From Gp13-AA77 sp035949375 (GTDB taxonomy: Bacteria > Acidobacteriota > Terriglobia > UBA7540), in NCBI GenBank assembly GCA_035949375.1, contig DASZIG010000129.1:124001-188000 (forward strand): DNA of 64,000 bases, written 5' to 3'. Shown here piece after piece: positions 41,004 through 49,504 of the stretch (positions are counted from its first letter, which is position 1; the number at the start of each line of letters is the position of its first letter). The notes below the pieces were generated by a model that was given only the letters and a program-made list of their open reading frames with translations, was not told the DNA's origin and did not search any database. The position numbers and the translations under genes are program-made.

Positions 41004-41663
41004 TTATGCTGTGACGCGGCGCTTCAGAAAGACAAAGAGCCCCACCAGGCCAGAACCCAGCAGCAGCAAAGCTGATGGCTCAGGGACGGTCGACTGCTGA
41101 AGGGTGATGTCCGCCGAGGTGATACCCAAGTTCTTGCCGTTACTGTTCTCGAACCACGCCTTGATGGCGGCGTCGTCCGTTCCAGTAGGCAGGTTGGCGT
41201 CCGCTATGGTCCAAACGAACTCAAGCGGCGTGGAGCTTCCCACCTCGTTGAACGCGCCTTGACTCATCGCGTCATTACAAAAGAAAGACGCTCCCTGCCC
41301 GTCGCACCCGCTGGAATTGAGGCCGCCGGCTATGACTGCCGACCAGTCCGCCGTGCCGCCTGGAGCGCTAGTCAAAGTGGCATTGCTCCAGCCGGGAATG
41401 TTGGGAGATACGGCCATCAAGAAGCCGGAGTCAGTCCCGTCAACAAAGGTGGAGGAATTGATGGTGAAAGTGATAGTGTAGTTGTCAGTTCCCTGCTGCG
41501 TGCTGGTCTGACTGTAATTGAGGGTATAAACGTTTCCCAGGCAGTTGCCAGACCCGCAGTTGGGCCCAATCGAATCACCGAAAGCAGCGGATGCTCCCAG
41601 CGCCGCGAGGGCCACTGTGATGCAACACGCCAAAGTTAGTATAGGTTTGCGCATGCGTAACAT
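41004..41663 (-). CDS. PEP-CTERM sorting-domain protein
   Basis: 219 residues from ATG 41663 (ATG 41654 also possible). The signal peptide (LTLACCITVALAALGASAAFG) is followed by a Thr/Ser/Asn-rich beta domain (TDNYTITFTINSSTFVDGTDSG) with two cysteine pairs, then the C-terminal sorting signal VPEPSALLLLGSGLVGLFVFLKRR. PEP-CTERM proteins are cut and processed by an exosortase and often belong to exopolysaccharide or biofilm systems. No exosortase is in the window. Substrate or ligand unknown. Confidence 0.88.
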   Translation of the reverse strand: MLRMRKPILTLACCITVALAALGASAAFGDSIGPNCGSGNCLGNVYTLNYSQTSTQQGTDNYTITFTINSSTFVDGTDSGFLMAVSPNIPGWSNATLTSAPGGTADWSAVIAGGLNSSGCDGQGASFFCNDAMSQGAFNEVGSSTPLEFVWTIADANLPTGTDDAAIKAWFENSNGKNLGITSADITLQQSTVPEPSALLLLGSGLVGLFVFLKRRVTA

Positions 41664-42122
41664 CTCCGTTCTTAGTCTCTGCCAGTTGTTTCCTCTGGAA
41701 ACAAGCCTAGGTTGCAAGCAGGCCTGGTTGGAGTCAAACCTAGTTTGCGGCGCGTTACTGGCCGCCGTCAAGGCTCAAGGGAGCCATTAACAACTTCTGC
41801 TAGTTACACTTAGTTAGTACAGGTAAATTCTGATTCCGATCAAACGTCGTCCATCCTGAGTCCTGTGCAGAATACGGCGCCTTCCCATCTCTCGCAGAGA
41901 TTCGAGCCGTTTCTATTACTCATCAGATAACATGCCGCGGTAGACAGGCGGAGGAGCCGATGTAGCAGGGAGCTTGGGGGAAGGGTAGCTCCCCCCATAC
42001 TTCAGATGGGTTCGAGGGTAGAATCGCTTTGCCGCCCCATTCATCGGCACGATGGGGTAGGGGCGACCCGGCGGGGTCGCCCCTACGCGGCATTCAGAAC
42101 CGTCGGCTCTCCGGCTCTGTCG
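41664..42122. other. Intergenic region between PEP-CTERM and glycosidase-like genes
   Basis: 459 bases without a gene. Near the PEP-CTERM gene, CCTAGGTTG (41706-41714) and CAAACCTAG (41735-41743) form a dyad that could be a leader hairpin. The middle holds nothing I can name. On the other side lies a strong 12-bp hairpin at 42058-42085. Confidence 0.5.
42058..42085 (-). terminator. Hairpin terminator after the glycosidase-like lipoprotein gene
   Basis: TAGGGGCGACCC and GGGTCGCCCCTA pair perfectly over 12 bp with a 4-base loop, 37 bases after the stop of the gene ending at 42123. There is no clear U tract, so it could also act as an RNA-protecting end. Confidence 0.65.
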
Positions 42123-43514
42123 CTATGGACGATTGCCGGTTTCGAACAAAAGCGGCCGTTCGTGGATCGTCACTGAACTGCCGGGGGAAAACGTGACCGG
42201 CCCCCCGCCCTCTACGTCCTCGTATTGGACATACTTGGTTGCCGGGACGTACGTGGTGTCGGTTTCGTTGCCGTTCCATACGACCAGTCCCGAGTTGCCG
42301 TTCGAAAAGGTCAGCGAACAGCTCCAGACGTTGCTCGAATCGGGAGAGCAAGCGCCGTTGGTAGTGGAACCACTCAGCCAGTTGTACGCGTTCTGGTAAG
42401 CGGTCGCGGCCTCGGTCGTTTGGCCCGTGTAGGCGTCGAAAATCGTTCCCCACGCCGTCGGGTCGGTAGGAGAGCCACCCCATCCAAACCAGCAGGCGGT
42501 AACAATACCCTCGCTCGCCTGGATGATGTACCAACGCGAGATGTAGGCGACCTGGTCAGTCAGGTCCGGCAGATCCTGATTCTGCTGCCAGCCGCCCTCC
42601 GTGTCGTACAGCGGCAGGCTGCCCACTCCGGCCGCTTCCGCAGCCTGCCGGACGGCTTGAATCTGATTGATTAACGGAGCCCCGGCGCAGTCGAGCGCGT
42701 TGTTGTCGCAGCTCGTTCCCGACATGCACACGGCGCCGGGCGGAACGCCATCTGCGCAGTGGTACCCGTGCCAGGAGATTCCGTCGGAATAGGAGGTCCC
42801 ACCGCTCTGCAGGTAACTTTGTATGAAGCTCGAGAAGCTCGACGCGATATTCGGGGAGGGGCTAAGCACCTTGGCGTTGGGATCGATGCCCTTGATGGTC
42901 TTGTAAGCGTTTTCACCGAGACTGACGAATTGGGCCGTGGTGCCATTCCACGAGCCTGACCGGTTACCCTCGTTCCAGAGCTCGTATTCGGTGATCTGCC
43001 CCTTGTACCGGCTTGCGAGCGCGGTGACAAAGTTGGTAAAGGCCGGGGAGCCGGACGACGTCAAGTCCGAAGGCGGTCCCGCGCAGCCGGTCTGGGCGCA
43101 AGGCGCATTGTTCGCATTGTAGAAGCTGGGGACGCCGTAGAAAGTGTAAATAATTTCGTGGGCGCCGTTGGCCTCCGCCATGTGGACCACGTTGTCGAGA
43201 TTCGTCCAGTCGTAGTTGCCCGGACTCTTCTCGATGGCGGACCACTGAGTGCCATTGACCTTGGCGAGCGTACCGACGCTGACCGTCGGCCACATGTCGG
43301 CATACGGCGCGCCAACCTCGTAAAACGCCGCGGTCATGCCAAAGTATGGACTTGAGACACTGCCCGACGGGGTCGGAGGCGTCGGGCCCGTGCTCGAAAC
43401 GCTCGGAGCCGGGGACGACCCGCCACCGCAGCCGGCCATCACAAGCAGGATCGACAAACCAAATAGAATCAATAATATCCGTATCGCCGGAGGAAGTATC
43501 CTTTCCCGCAACAT
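42123..43514 (-). CDS. Glycoside-hydrolase-like lipoprotein (TIM-barrel, clan A type)
   Basis: 463 residues from ATG 43514. A lipoprotein signal (ILLVMAGC, Cys29) and a Ser/Pro linker precede a TIM-barrel domain. YELWNEGN has the Asn-Glu pair of clan A acid/base catalysts (as in GH5 and GH39), and YDTEGGW supplies a candidate nucleophile glutamate about 120 residues later. The C-terminal part (SGLVVWNGNETDTTYV) looks like a beta-sandwich domain. It likely acts on a polysaccharide at the cell surface; exact family and substrate are uncertain. Cysteines are numerous, suggesting disulfides. Confidence 0.75.
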   Translation of the reverse strand: MLRERILPPAIRILLILFGLSILLVMAGCGGGSSPAPSVSSTGPTPPTPSGSVSSPYFGMTAAFYEVGAPYADMWPTVSVGTLAKVNGTQWSAIEKSPGNYDWTNLDNVVHMAEANGAHEIIYTFYGVPSFYNANNAPCAQTGCAGPPSDLTSSGSPAFTNFVTALASRYKGQITEYELWNEGNRSGSWNGTTAQFVSLGENAYKTIKGIDPNAKVLSPSPNIASSFSSFIQSYLQSGGTSYSDGISWHGYHCADGVPPGAVCMSGTSCDNNALDCAGAPLINQIQAVRQAAEAAGVGSLPLYDTEGGWQQNQDLPDLTDQVAYISRWYIIQASEGIVTACWFGWGGSPTDPTAWGTIFDAYTGQTTEAATAYQNAYNWLSGSTTNGACSPDSSNVWSCSLTFSNGNSGLVVWNGNETDTTYVPATKYVQYEDVEGGGPVTFSPGSSVTIHERPLLFETGNRP

Positions 43515-43597
43515 ACCTCTGCGCTCCTTCCTCAGCAAGCCTGAAGACACCTCTTCGGTCGCTGGTCTATGACGTTGTCTTAGATGAACGTATTGGT

Positions 43598-44350
43598 CTA
43601 ACGGGATGCCGGGATATCAAACTCAACGCCGCGCTGGTCATTGAGCTTCTTGGTTCCGTCAAGATCGAGATCCGCAAAAGCGACCTTGCGGGTGATCTGG
43701 TCACCAAAGACCCAGACGGTTTGGCCGTAAATGGCGTAGTTCTGCACTTCCATCTTATGCCCGTCACGGTAAACGAGCACCGTGGGGAGCAACGGCTCGG
43801 CTGGCGCGGCGCCAGGAGGGCCGCCTCCGTCGTAGGCCTGGCCTTGCTGCAACTGCGCAACCTCGTCGCCCAACTGCTGCACCTGACCGGCAAGTTCGTC
43901 CTCGGGCGGATAATAGCCCTGGGGACCCTCAGCGTCAGCCTCCGCACCAGCCTGGTCTGACTGGTAATCCGACGGGAAACCGACGTAGGAGAGCGACGAC
44001 GGGATGTAGTACCCGTAGCCGTAAGGAGAGCCGTAACCGTAGTAGGGGTAGTACCCGTAGCGTCTGCCGCCGGGGAAGAACCCGCCACCTACAGGCCTCC
44101 GCCGGACGACGGACCCCGGCCGTGCGCCAGTGAACCGGGCAGAACTCGGGCCGGGACGGAAGACCGGGCTTGGGCTCGAATGAAAGACTGGAGCAGGGCT
44201 GGAACGGAAGCTCGAGAAGCCTCGCGAGAATCCGCCCGAATGCGAGCCCCCGGAAGAGTGCCCGCCACCGCCGCGTTGCGCCCAGAGACCCGCTGGAGAA
44301 GCGAGAGCCGCTACCGATATTGCGAGGGCAACAAGCCGCCTCATGCCCAT
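43598..44350 (-). CDS. Secreted Gly/Tyr-rich protein of unknown function
   Basis: 250 residues from ATG 44350 (GGAG six bases upstream). Signal peptide ending ASPAGLWAQ, then low-complexity blocks: GGGGHSSGGSHSGG, Ser/Pro/Phe repeats, and YGYYPYYGYGSPYGYGYY. A short coiled segment (LAGQVQQLGDEVAQLQQ) leads to a conserved C-terminal domain of about 60 residues (VYRDGHKMEVQNYAIYGQTVWVFG). I have seen this C-terminal domain in acidobacterial exported proteins, but no function is known. Possibly surface or envelope matrix. Confidence 0.65.
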   Translation of the reverse strand: MGMRRLVALAISVAALASPAGLWAQRGGGGHSSGGSHSGGFSRGFSSFRSSPAPVFHSSPSPVFRPGPSSARFTGARPGSVVRRRPVGGGFFPGGRRYGYYPYYGYGSPYGYGYYIPSSLSYVGFPSDYQSDQAGAEADAEGPQGYYPPEDELAGQVQQLGDEVAQLQQGQAYDGGGPPGAAPAEPLLPTVLVYRDGHKMEVQNYAIYGQTVWVFGDQITRKVAFADLDLDGTKKLNDQRGVEFDIPASR

Positions 44351-44967
44351 AGTGTACTCCACTTCTTCGACGCGGGAGCAAGAAATAAGTTAGCGCTACC
44401 GGAATGGCAGGCGGGGTCCTGATCGACCGCGGATGACGCGGGTGCGGGCACAACCGGCAAGCGGCCACGAAAAGGGACAACCGGCGACGGACAATGGGTG
44501 AACGGCCACTGGCAACGGACAAACGGCCATAATTTTTGCATCTCGTTTACATCGTTCTGACAACCGAAGAGTTGCCGCGGCTTGATACTGGGCCTGGTTC
44601 GAGGCCCGGCCGTTGCAGCGAGCACACGCCGAGGCATTCCTCGTTCCTCCCACCCTCGTGACTCGGGCCCATCGCCGGGCCCGGGTCACCCTCCCTGAGA
44701 GCGTCGGCAGTCGGCAGTGGGCAGTTCGGCGGTCCGCCGTACGCAGTCGGCAGTTGACGCTCGGCCGGGCAGATTTCAAATGGCAAATTTCAAATGGCCG
44801 GAGTGAACAATGGGCCCGCCGACCGTGTACCCTCAACCGCGCAGTGCCGACCGGGGACTGCCTTACCGCCGACTGGGTAGTGCTGACCTGGGACTGCGTA
44901 CTGCCGACCGCCTCCCGCCCAGCGCCGACCGGGGACTGCGGACCGCCGACTGCCTACCGCCTACTGG
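44351..44967. repeat. Repeat desert with CGACTGCC-type words in inverted arrangement
   Basis: About 617 bases without a supportable gene. It contains an ACAACCGGC/GGCCACTGGC array (44452-44515), a GTCGGCAGTCGGCAGTGGGCAG array (44703-44756) and, running from about 44836 into the next gene at 44994, its complement ACTGCCGACCGCC. Between the last two arms lies a TTTCAAATGGCAAATTTCAAATGG word (44772-44799). The two arms could form a hairpin with an approximately 80-base loop. Confidence 0.75.
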
Positions 44968-44994
44968 CTACTGCCGACTGCCTGCCACGAATCC
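44703..44994. repeat. Inverted short-word repeat (GGCAGTCGGCAGT) overlapping the mtaB stop
   Basis: Left arm 44703-44756 (GGCAGTCGGCAGTGGGCAG) and right arm about 44836-44994 (ACTGCCGACTGCC, CCGCCGACTG) are complementary. The right arm carries the stop codon and the last residues (SRQ) of the methylthiotransferase gene. Confidence 0.8.
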
Positions 44995-46533
44995 ATGCAG
45001 CGTGCCCTCGGCCACGCGGCCCACCTGAACGTCAACTAGAATGTTCGCTGCGAGGCCGGAGCCGTGAAGCGATATGGGAAGGTAATTGCTGGTCAGAGCT
45101 GAACGCGCCGACGGCGAAGGAGGGCCCGACCCGGACGGATCGAAGCTTGATATATCGGGGATTGCCGCCTCGTTGCCTGCTACCCCGTCGCTTGTTACCT
45201 CGACGGCTGTGACCTCGGCGTCGGCCACGCCGGCACCGCTCGGGTAGGAAGGCCCGTGGGCGGCGCCCGCCGGCACACGAGGTTCGCCATCGAGCGTCAG
45301 CGCCGAGAGCGTGCGGCCGACCTGGGATTCCAGGAAGGCCTGCCGCTTGCCGGCGATGAGCGCCCGCAAGGCGCGTGCGCGCTCGTGCGCGATCCGCCCC
45401 TGCACTTGTGGCGCCCGGTCGGCGGCGGACGTACCGGGCCGCGCCGAATAAGGAAAGACGTGGAGGTAGGTGAATGGCAGCCGGTCGATAAGCTCGAGGC
45501 TCGAGCGATGATCCTGATCCGTCTCGTCCGGGAAGCCGGTCATCACGTCAGCACCGATGCCGGCGTGCGGCAATTCCTCGCGGACGGCGAGAATGCGCTC
45601 GACGTACTGCGAGGTCCAGTAGCGGCGATTCATCAGGCGCAGAATGCGGTCCGATCCGCTTTGCAGGGGAACGTGAAAATGTTCGGCGATGCGCTTCTCG
45701 CGCGCGGCCAGACGAATGAGCGCGGGCGAGACGTCCATGGGTTCGATGGAGCTGATGCGCAGCCTCCGAATCGAAGTCTCGTTCAGGATGCGCTCCATGA
45801 GTCCGAAGAAGTTGATGGAACGGTTGAGATCGCGGCCGTAACTGCCGAGATTGATGCCGGAGAGCACCACTTCCTGAAAGCCGCGCCGGTCGAGATCGCG
45901 CACCGCCGCCACCACGCTGTCGGGAGGCAGGCTGCGGCTCGGCCCGCGCACGGTAGGGATGATGCAGAAGGCGCAGCGAGCGTCGCATCCGTCCTGCACC
46001 TTGAGCGTGGGGCGCGTGCGATCGTCGGGAAAGGCCGGCGCAAAATGGAACTCTGGGCCGATTTCCCCGACCCGGACCTGGCCCACCGGCGCCTGGCCGC
46101 CTGGCACTCGGGCCATGCCCTCGGGCGCGGCCATGGCCTGACCGTCCCGCAGCCCAACATCAGAGCAAGGCTCAGCGGTTCTTGCCGACTCGCCCGCTTC
46201 CGACTTGAGAATCGCGGCGAGCTGATGCTTGTGCGAATTGCCGACGACCCAAGCCACGCCTTCGAGCGCGGCGATCTCGAGGGGGGCGCGTTGCGCGTAG
46301 CAGCCTGTTACCAGAATCCGGCAGCGCGGGTTGGCGCGATGGATGCGCCGCACGATCTGGCGAATCTCGGCGTCCGCGGTAGCGGTCACCGTGCACGTGT
46401 TGAGTACGGCGATGTCACTGCCAGCGGCGTCCGCAGCCTCTGCGAATCCGGCTTCCCGCAACTGAAGCTTCAGCGCGCTGCCGTCAGCCTGACTGGCGCG
46501 GCAGCCGAAACTGGCAAGATGGAAAGTCCTCAC
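44968..46533 (-). CDS. mtaB: tRNA methylthiotransferase, MtaB/MiaB family radical SAM enzyme
   Basis: 521 residues. The UPF0004 domain has the three cluster cysteines Cys11 (FGCRAS), Cys47 (NTCTVT) and Cys78 (TGCYAQ). The radical SAM motif is Cys183-Cys187-Cys190 (DGCDARCAFC). LQSGSDRILRLMNRRY and GADVMTGFPDETDQD are family signatures. It adds a methylthio group to a tRNA adenosine at position 37, probably t6A. A roughly 45-residue Gly/Ala-rich insertion separates the first two domains (about 110-155) and about 60 low-complexity residues precede the C-terminal TRAM-like end. The stop lies in a word repeat, so the C-terminus may have been altered. Confidence 0.88.
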   Translation of the reverse strand: MRTFHLASFGCRASQADGSALKLQLREAGFAEAADAAGSDIAVLNTCTVTATADAEIRQIVRRIHRANPRCRILVTGCYAQRAPLEIAALEGVAWVVGNSHKHQLAAILKSEAGESARTAEPCSDVGLRDGQAMAAPEGMARVPGGQAPVGQVRVGEIGPEFHFAPAFPDDRTRPTLKVQDGCDARCAFCIIPTVRGPSRSLPPDSVVAAVRDLDRRGFQEVVLSGINLGSYGRDLNRSINFFGLMERILNETSIRRLRISSIEPMDVSPALIRLAAREKRIAEHFHVPLQSGSDRILRLMNRRYWTSQYVERILAVREELPHAGIGADVMTGFPDETDQDHRSSLELIDRLPFTYLHVFPYSARPGTSAADRAPQVQGRIAHERARALRALIAGKRQAFLESQVGRTLSALTLDGEPRVPAGAAHGPSYPSGAGVADAEVTAVEVTSDGVAGNEAAIPDISSFDPSGSGPPSPSARSALTSNYLPISLHGSGLAANILVDVQVGRVAEGTLHGFVAGSRQ

Positions 46534-46679
46534 ATGAGTATTCTAGCGGAGAAATGATGGTGCAAGACGGGCCGGCCCGGAGGCAGTCACGGCCGACCAC
46601 CGGCCCCTACGGCCGCCTCTCCTCGACGGGAGGAGATTGAATATCTGGTACCGCAAAGGCGCGGGCAAGGGCGCTCCCG

Positions 46680-46985
46680 TTACGCGTTTGCGGGGCGACG
46701 CTGCTGGTAGCATTGCAGACAGTAAACCGGCCGGCCCTGCGTCAGCTTGAAGGGCACGGTGGTTTCCTTGCCGCATTGGGAACAAACCGTGGTTGTGATG
46801 GACCGCGAGCCGCTTCGTCCACCCGAAAAGTCCGTGCCCGGCTCAATCCGCTTGCTCTTGCAACTCTTGCAACGCTTGGGTTCGTTCTTAAAACCCTTCT
46901 CGGCGTAGAAGAGCTGATCGCGGGCCGTGAAAACAAACTCCCCGCTGCACTCGACACACTTTAGTACTTTGTCTTGATATGACAT
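46680..46985 (-). CDS. Zinc-ribbon protein
   Basis: 101 residues with two zinc ribbons. The first uses KCVEC near the N-terminus and KRCKSCKSKR at about residue 37-46; the second uses CSQCG at 68-72 and YCLQCY near the C-terminus. The sequence between (DQLFYAEKGFKNEPKRCKSC) matches the common zinc-ribbon domain protein of the zinc-ribbon_4/CxxC type found next to ribosomal or cold-shock genes. It is upstream-adjacent to rpsU in the same direction with its terminator in between. Probably binds nucleic acid or ribosome; role unknown. Confidence 0.8.
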   Translation of the reverse strand: MSYQDKVLKCVECSGEFVFTARDQLFYAEKGFKNEPKRCKSCKSKRIEPGTDFSGGRSGSRSITTTVCSQCGKETTVPFKLTQGRPVYCLQCYQQRRPANA

Positions 46986-47034
46986 TACCCGGGCTCCCCC
47001 TTTTATGAACCCTGGCTAACGTTGGAAGGATGAT

Positions 47035-47070
47035 GAAAAAAAGGCGGAAACAGCCGAAGCCGTCTCCGCC
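47035..47070 (-). terminator. Rho-independent terminator of rpsU
   Basis: On the minus strand a GC-rich stem (GGCGGAGACGGC / GCTGTTTCCGCC, one mismatch) closed by a TTCG tetraloop is followed by seven T residues, five bases after the rpsU stop codon. Confidence 0.9.
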
Positions 47071-47075
47071 CGTGG

Positions 47076-47273
47076 TTAGTCTCGTTCCATCCTGGCCTTC
47101 TTGCGAACGCGCTTGCGGGCCAAGGCTTCCTTCACTCGCCGCTTCTCGCCCGGTTTCAGGTAGAAGGAGTGACGCTTGATCTCCTTGATGATGTCTTCCT
47201 GCTGGACCTTGCGCTTAAACCGACGAAGTGCATTTTCTAAAGATTCGCCTTCCTGAAGTCGTACTTCAGCCAC
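47076..47273 (-). CDS. rpsU: 30S ribosomal protein S21
   Basis: 65 residues from a GTG. The sequence EVRLQEGESLENALRRFKRKVQ followed by a basic tail (RKRVRKKARMERD) is diagnostic of S21, which helps the 30S subunit select start sites. Ends in a strong terminator. Confidence 0.96.
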   Translation of the reverse strand: MAEVRLQEGESLENALRRFKRKVQQEDIIKEIKRHSFYLKPGEKRRVKEALARKRVRKKARMERD

Positions 47274-47745
47274 TTGCTAACTCACCCCGCTTCCCTTCAT
47301 AAGGTGAAGACTACGCTAAACTAGCCGGATAATGACCTAGGTGGATAGGCAAAGTCAAGAAGATTTCCGTCACTTGATTTGGATTACATGCATGATCAGA
47401 CCGAGGAGAGCCTTCAACCCGATCAGCAGTCCACCAACGATGCGGATCGCACGGTCATACCATTTGTTTGGGTCGCTCGGTCCCGGCTTGATCCCACTGC
47501 CGACAATCCCGGTCAGAACGCCCAGCCACACCGCGCCGATCATGGCGTACGCCAGTAAACCAACGGTTTACACCGCTTCTCTCCATTTTGCGAGGCCCTC
47601 CCCTTTCGCCCCAACCCCATTCCAGCCGTTGCGGAAGGGGGACGGTGCAGGGCCGCGCACTCCCCAGCGCTGTCGCCCCAAAAGGAGCCTCATCGATGCC
47701 TCTTTACGCGGCGAACTCCCTCCAGGCGCTTCAAAGGCTTGAGGC
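47274..47745. other. Intergenic region between rpsU and the MATE gene
   Basis: Apart from the possible small membrane protein at 47370-47543, I see no gene. A C-rich stretch (47590-47690) on the plus strand has no recognisable repeat or site. Confidence 0.4.
47370..47543 (-). CDS. Possible small membrane protein
   Basis: A 57-residue frame from ATG 47543 (MIGAVWLGVLTGIVGSGI, then KPGPSDPNKWYDRAIRI, then VGGLLIGLKALLGLIMHVI) has two hydrophobic helices joined by a polar loop, which looks like coding sequence rather than chance. No ribosome site is seen and in-frame hydrophobic codons continue upstream to a stop at about 47570, so it may be the remnant of a longer membrane protein. Family unknown. 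Confidence 0.35.
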   Translation of the reverse strand: MIGAVWLGVLTGIVGSGIKPGPSDPNKWYDRAIRIVGGLLIGLKALLGLIMHVIQIK

Positions 47746-49170
47746 CTAGATGTGCTGCTGCTTCCATGTCCCGCGTCGAAACAGGATGGCGCTCACGGCG
47801 GCAATCGCAGTCTCGGCGATCAGGATGGATAGAAACGCACCCTTGGATTCGAGGCCCATGGGAACTGCCAGCACGTAAGCCACCGGAATCTCCAGCATCC
47901 AGTAGCCGAAGAAGAACACGACCGTCGGTGTCCGGGTGTCGCCCGCGCCGTTGAAGGCCTGGAGCATCACCATGCCGAAGGCGTAGGCCATGTTCCCGTA
48001 GCTCAGGATGCGCAGGCAGCTCACGGCCAGCGGCACCACGGCGGGATCATGGGTGAACAAATGTATGATGGGCACCGTCCACAGCAGAAAAGCCACCCCG
48101 AGACTTCCGAGGAAGATCATGTTGTACAGTCCCGTGCGCCACACGGATTTCTCCGCGCGTTCGGGATGTCCCGCACCCAGGTTCTGGCCCACCAGGGTGG
48201 CGGCGGCATTGCTCAGTCCCCAGGAGGGCAGGATGGCGAAGATCACAATGCGAATCGCCACCGTGTAGCCCGCCAGGGCCGCGCTGCCGAACAGGCTGAT
48301 GATCCGGACCAACCCGATCCAACTGGCATGCGCGATCAGAAACTGCAGGATGCCCGTCAGCGAGACGCGCACCAGACGGGTCATCACGCCAAGATCCAGA
48401 CGAATCTGCCGCGTCAGGATCTGGATGCGCTCCGTGCCCTTGAGGAGCCGGTAAAACTGATAGAGCACGCCGATGCTGCGCCCTGTAAACGTTGCGAGCG
48501 CCGCCCCTGTTACCCCCATCCTGGGAAATGGGCCCAAACCAAAAATCAGGCAGGGATCGAGGACCAGATTGATGATGTTCGATACCCAGAGCAAGCGCAT
48601 GGCGACGGCCGCGTCCCCGGCGCCCCGAAAAATGGCGTTGTTCAGGAACAACATCAGGATCACGCCGCTTCCGCCCAGGTAGATCCGCGCGTAGCCTGAG
48701 CCGCCGGCGATGATGGCCGGCGACGCTCCCATCAGCGCCAGGAGGCGGGGCGCCAGGAACAGGCACGGCAGACCGATCACGACGGATGTCCCGATCCCGA
48801 GCAGGATGGCCTGGACGCCCGCCACCGCGGCCCCCTCGGGGTCCTTCTCACCGGTACGGCGCGCCACCATGGCGGTGGTGGACATGCTCAGCCCTATGGC
48901 CACCGCAAAGATCATGCTCGCCATCGACTCCGTCAGGCCGACGGTGGCGACGGCGTCCGAGCCGAGGTGCGCCACCCAGAACACGTCCACCACGGCGAAC
49001 AGCGATTCCAGCACCATCTCGAGCACCATGGGGATGGCGAGCAGCACAATGGCCCGGTTCAGGCTGCCGGCGGTGTAGTCCTGGTGCGATCCGCGTAGAG
49101 CCTCGCGGACCGAAGGCCAGAAGCTCGTTGAAGGCTGTTCTACGGTTGCGGTTGTGGCCATGGATTCCAT
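47746..49170 (-). CDS. MATE family multidrug/toxin exporter
   Basis: 474 residues with 12 predicted membrane helices in two halves. Signatures are AIVLLAIPMVLEMVLESLFAVVDVFWVAHLGSDAVATVGLTES at helix 1-2 and GVGAATLVGQNLGAG-type sequence (NAAATLVGQNLGAGHPERAEKSVWRTG) between helices. MATE proteins expel drugs or metabolites in exchange for sodium or protons. A single gene with no adjacent regulator. Confidence 0.92.
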   Translation of the reverse strand: MESMATTATVEQPSTSFWPSVREALRGSHQDYTAGSLNRAIVLLAIPMVLEMVLESLFAVVDVFWVAHLGSDAVATVGLTESMASMIFAVAIGLSMSTTAMVARRTGEKDPEGAAVAGVQAILLGIGTSVVIGLPCLFLAPRLLALMGASPAIIAGGSGYARIYLGGSGVILMLFLNNAIFRGAGDAAVAMRLLWVSNIINLVLDPCLIFGLGPFPRMGVTGAALATFTGRSIGVLYQFYRLLKGTERIQILTRQIRLDLGVMTRLVRVSLTGILQFLIAHASWIGLVRIISLFGSAALAGYTVAIRIVIFAILPSWGLSNAAATLVGQNLGAGHPERAEKSVWRTGLYNMIFLGSLGVAFLLWTVPIIHLFTHDPAVVPLAVSCLRILSYGNMAYAFGMVMLQAFNGAGDTRTPTVVFFFGYWMLEIPVAYVLAVPMGLESKGAFLSILIAETAIAAVSAILFRRGTWKQQHI

Positions 49171-49504
49171 GGGAACCTCGCACTCTTTTCAGGGCTGAAT
49201 GGGTGAAAGTGATTACGCGGCGTTGGACGCAGCGTGCAGGCAGAAGGAAACAGCCGCAGTGCTGTTCCCTCTCCCGGATGTCGGGGCGAACGACTTAGTT
49301 GTGGAGGGCCGGGATGGTGATCTTCATAGGCGCATCCTCATCATCGCGGTCACCGGCTTTAAGGCAACAACGATTTTCAGACTATACACGAGCGGGAGCT
49401 TGCGAGTCCAGCACAATCGATCACTGGTAGTGGGACGGTGTCCTGAGGTTCCGCAAGTGACGCCAGCACCAGGGCGGTCCCGTCACTGCCGTGCGACGTT
49501 GGGG
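49171..49504. other. Intergenic region upstream of the MATE gene
   Basis: 334 bases between the MATE start and the hydrolase stop. I see no gene, convincing promoter or word repeat in it. Confidence 0.4.

Noticed and set aside
44590..44700. tRNA-like fold in a GC-rich hairpin region
   Set aside because: Hairpins are present but no T-loop (GTTCGAATC) or acceptor stem could be drawn.
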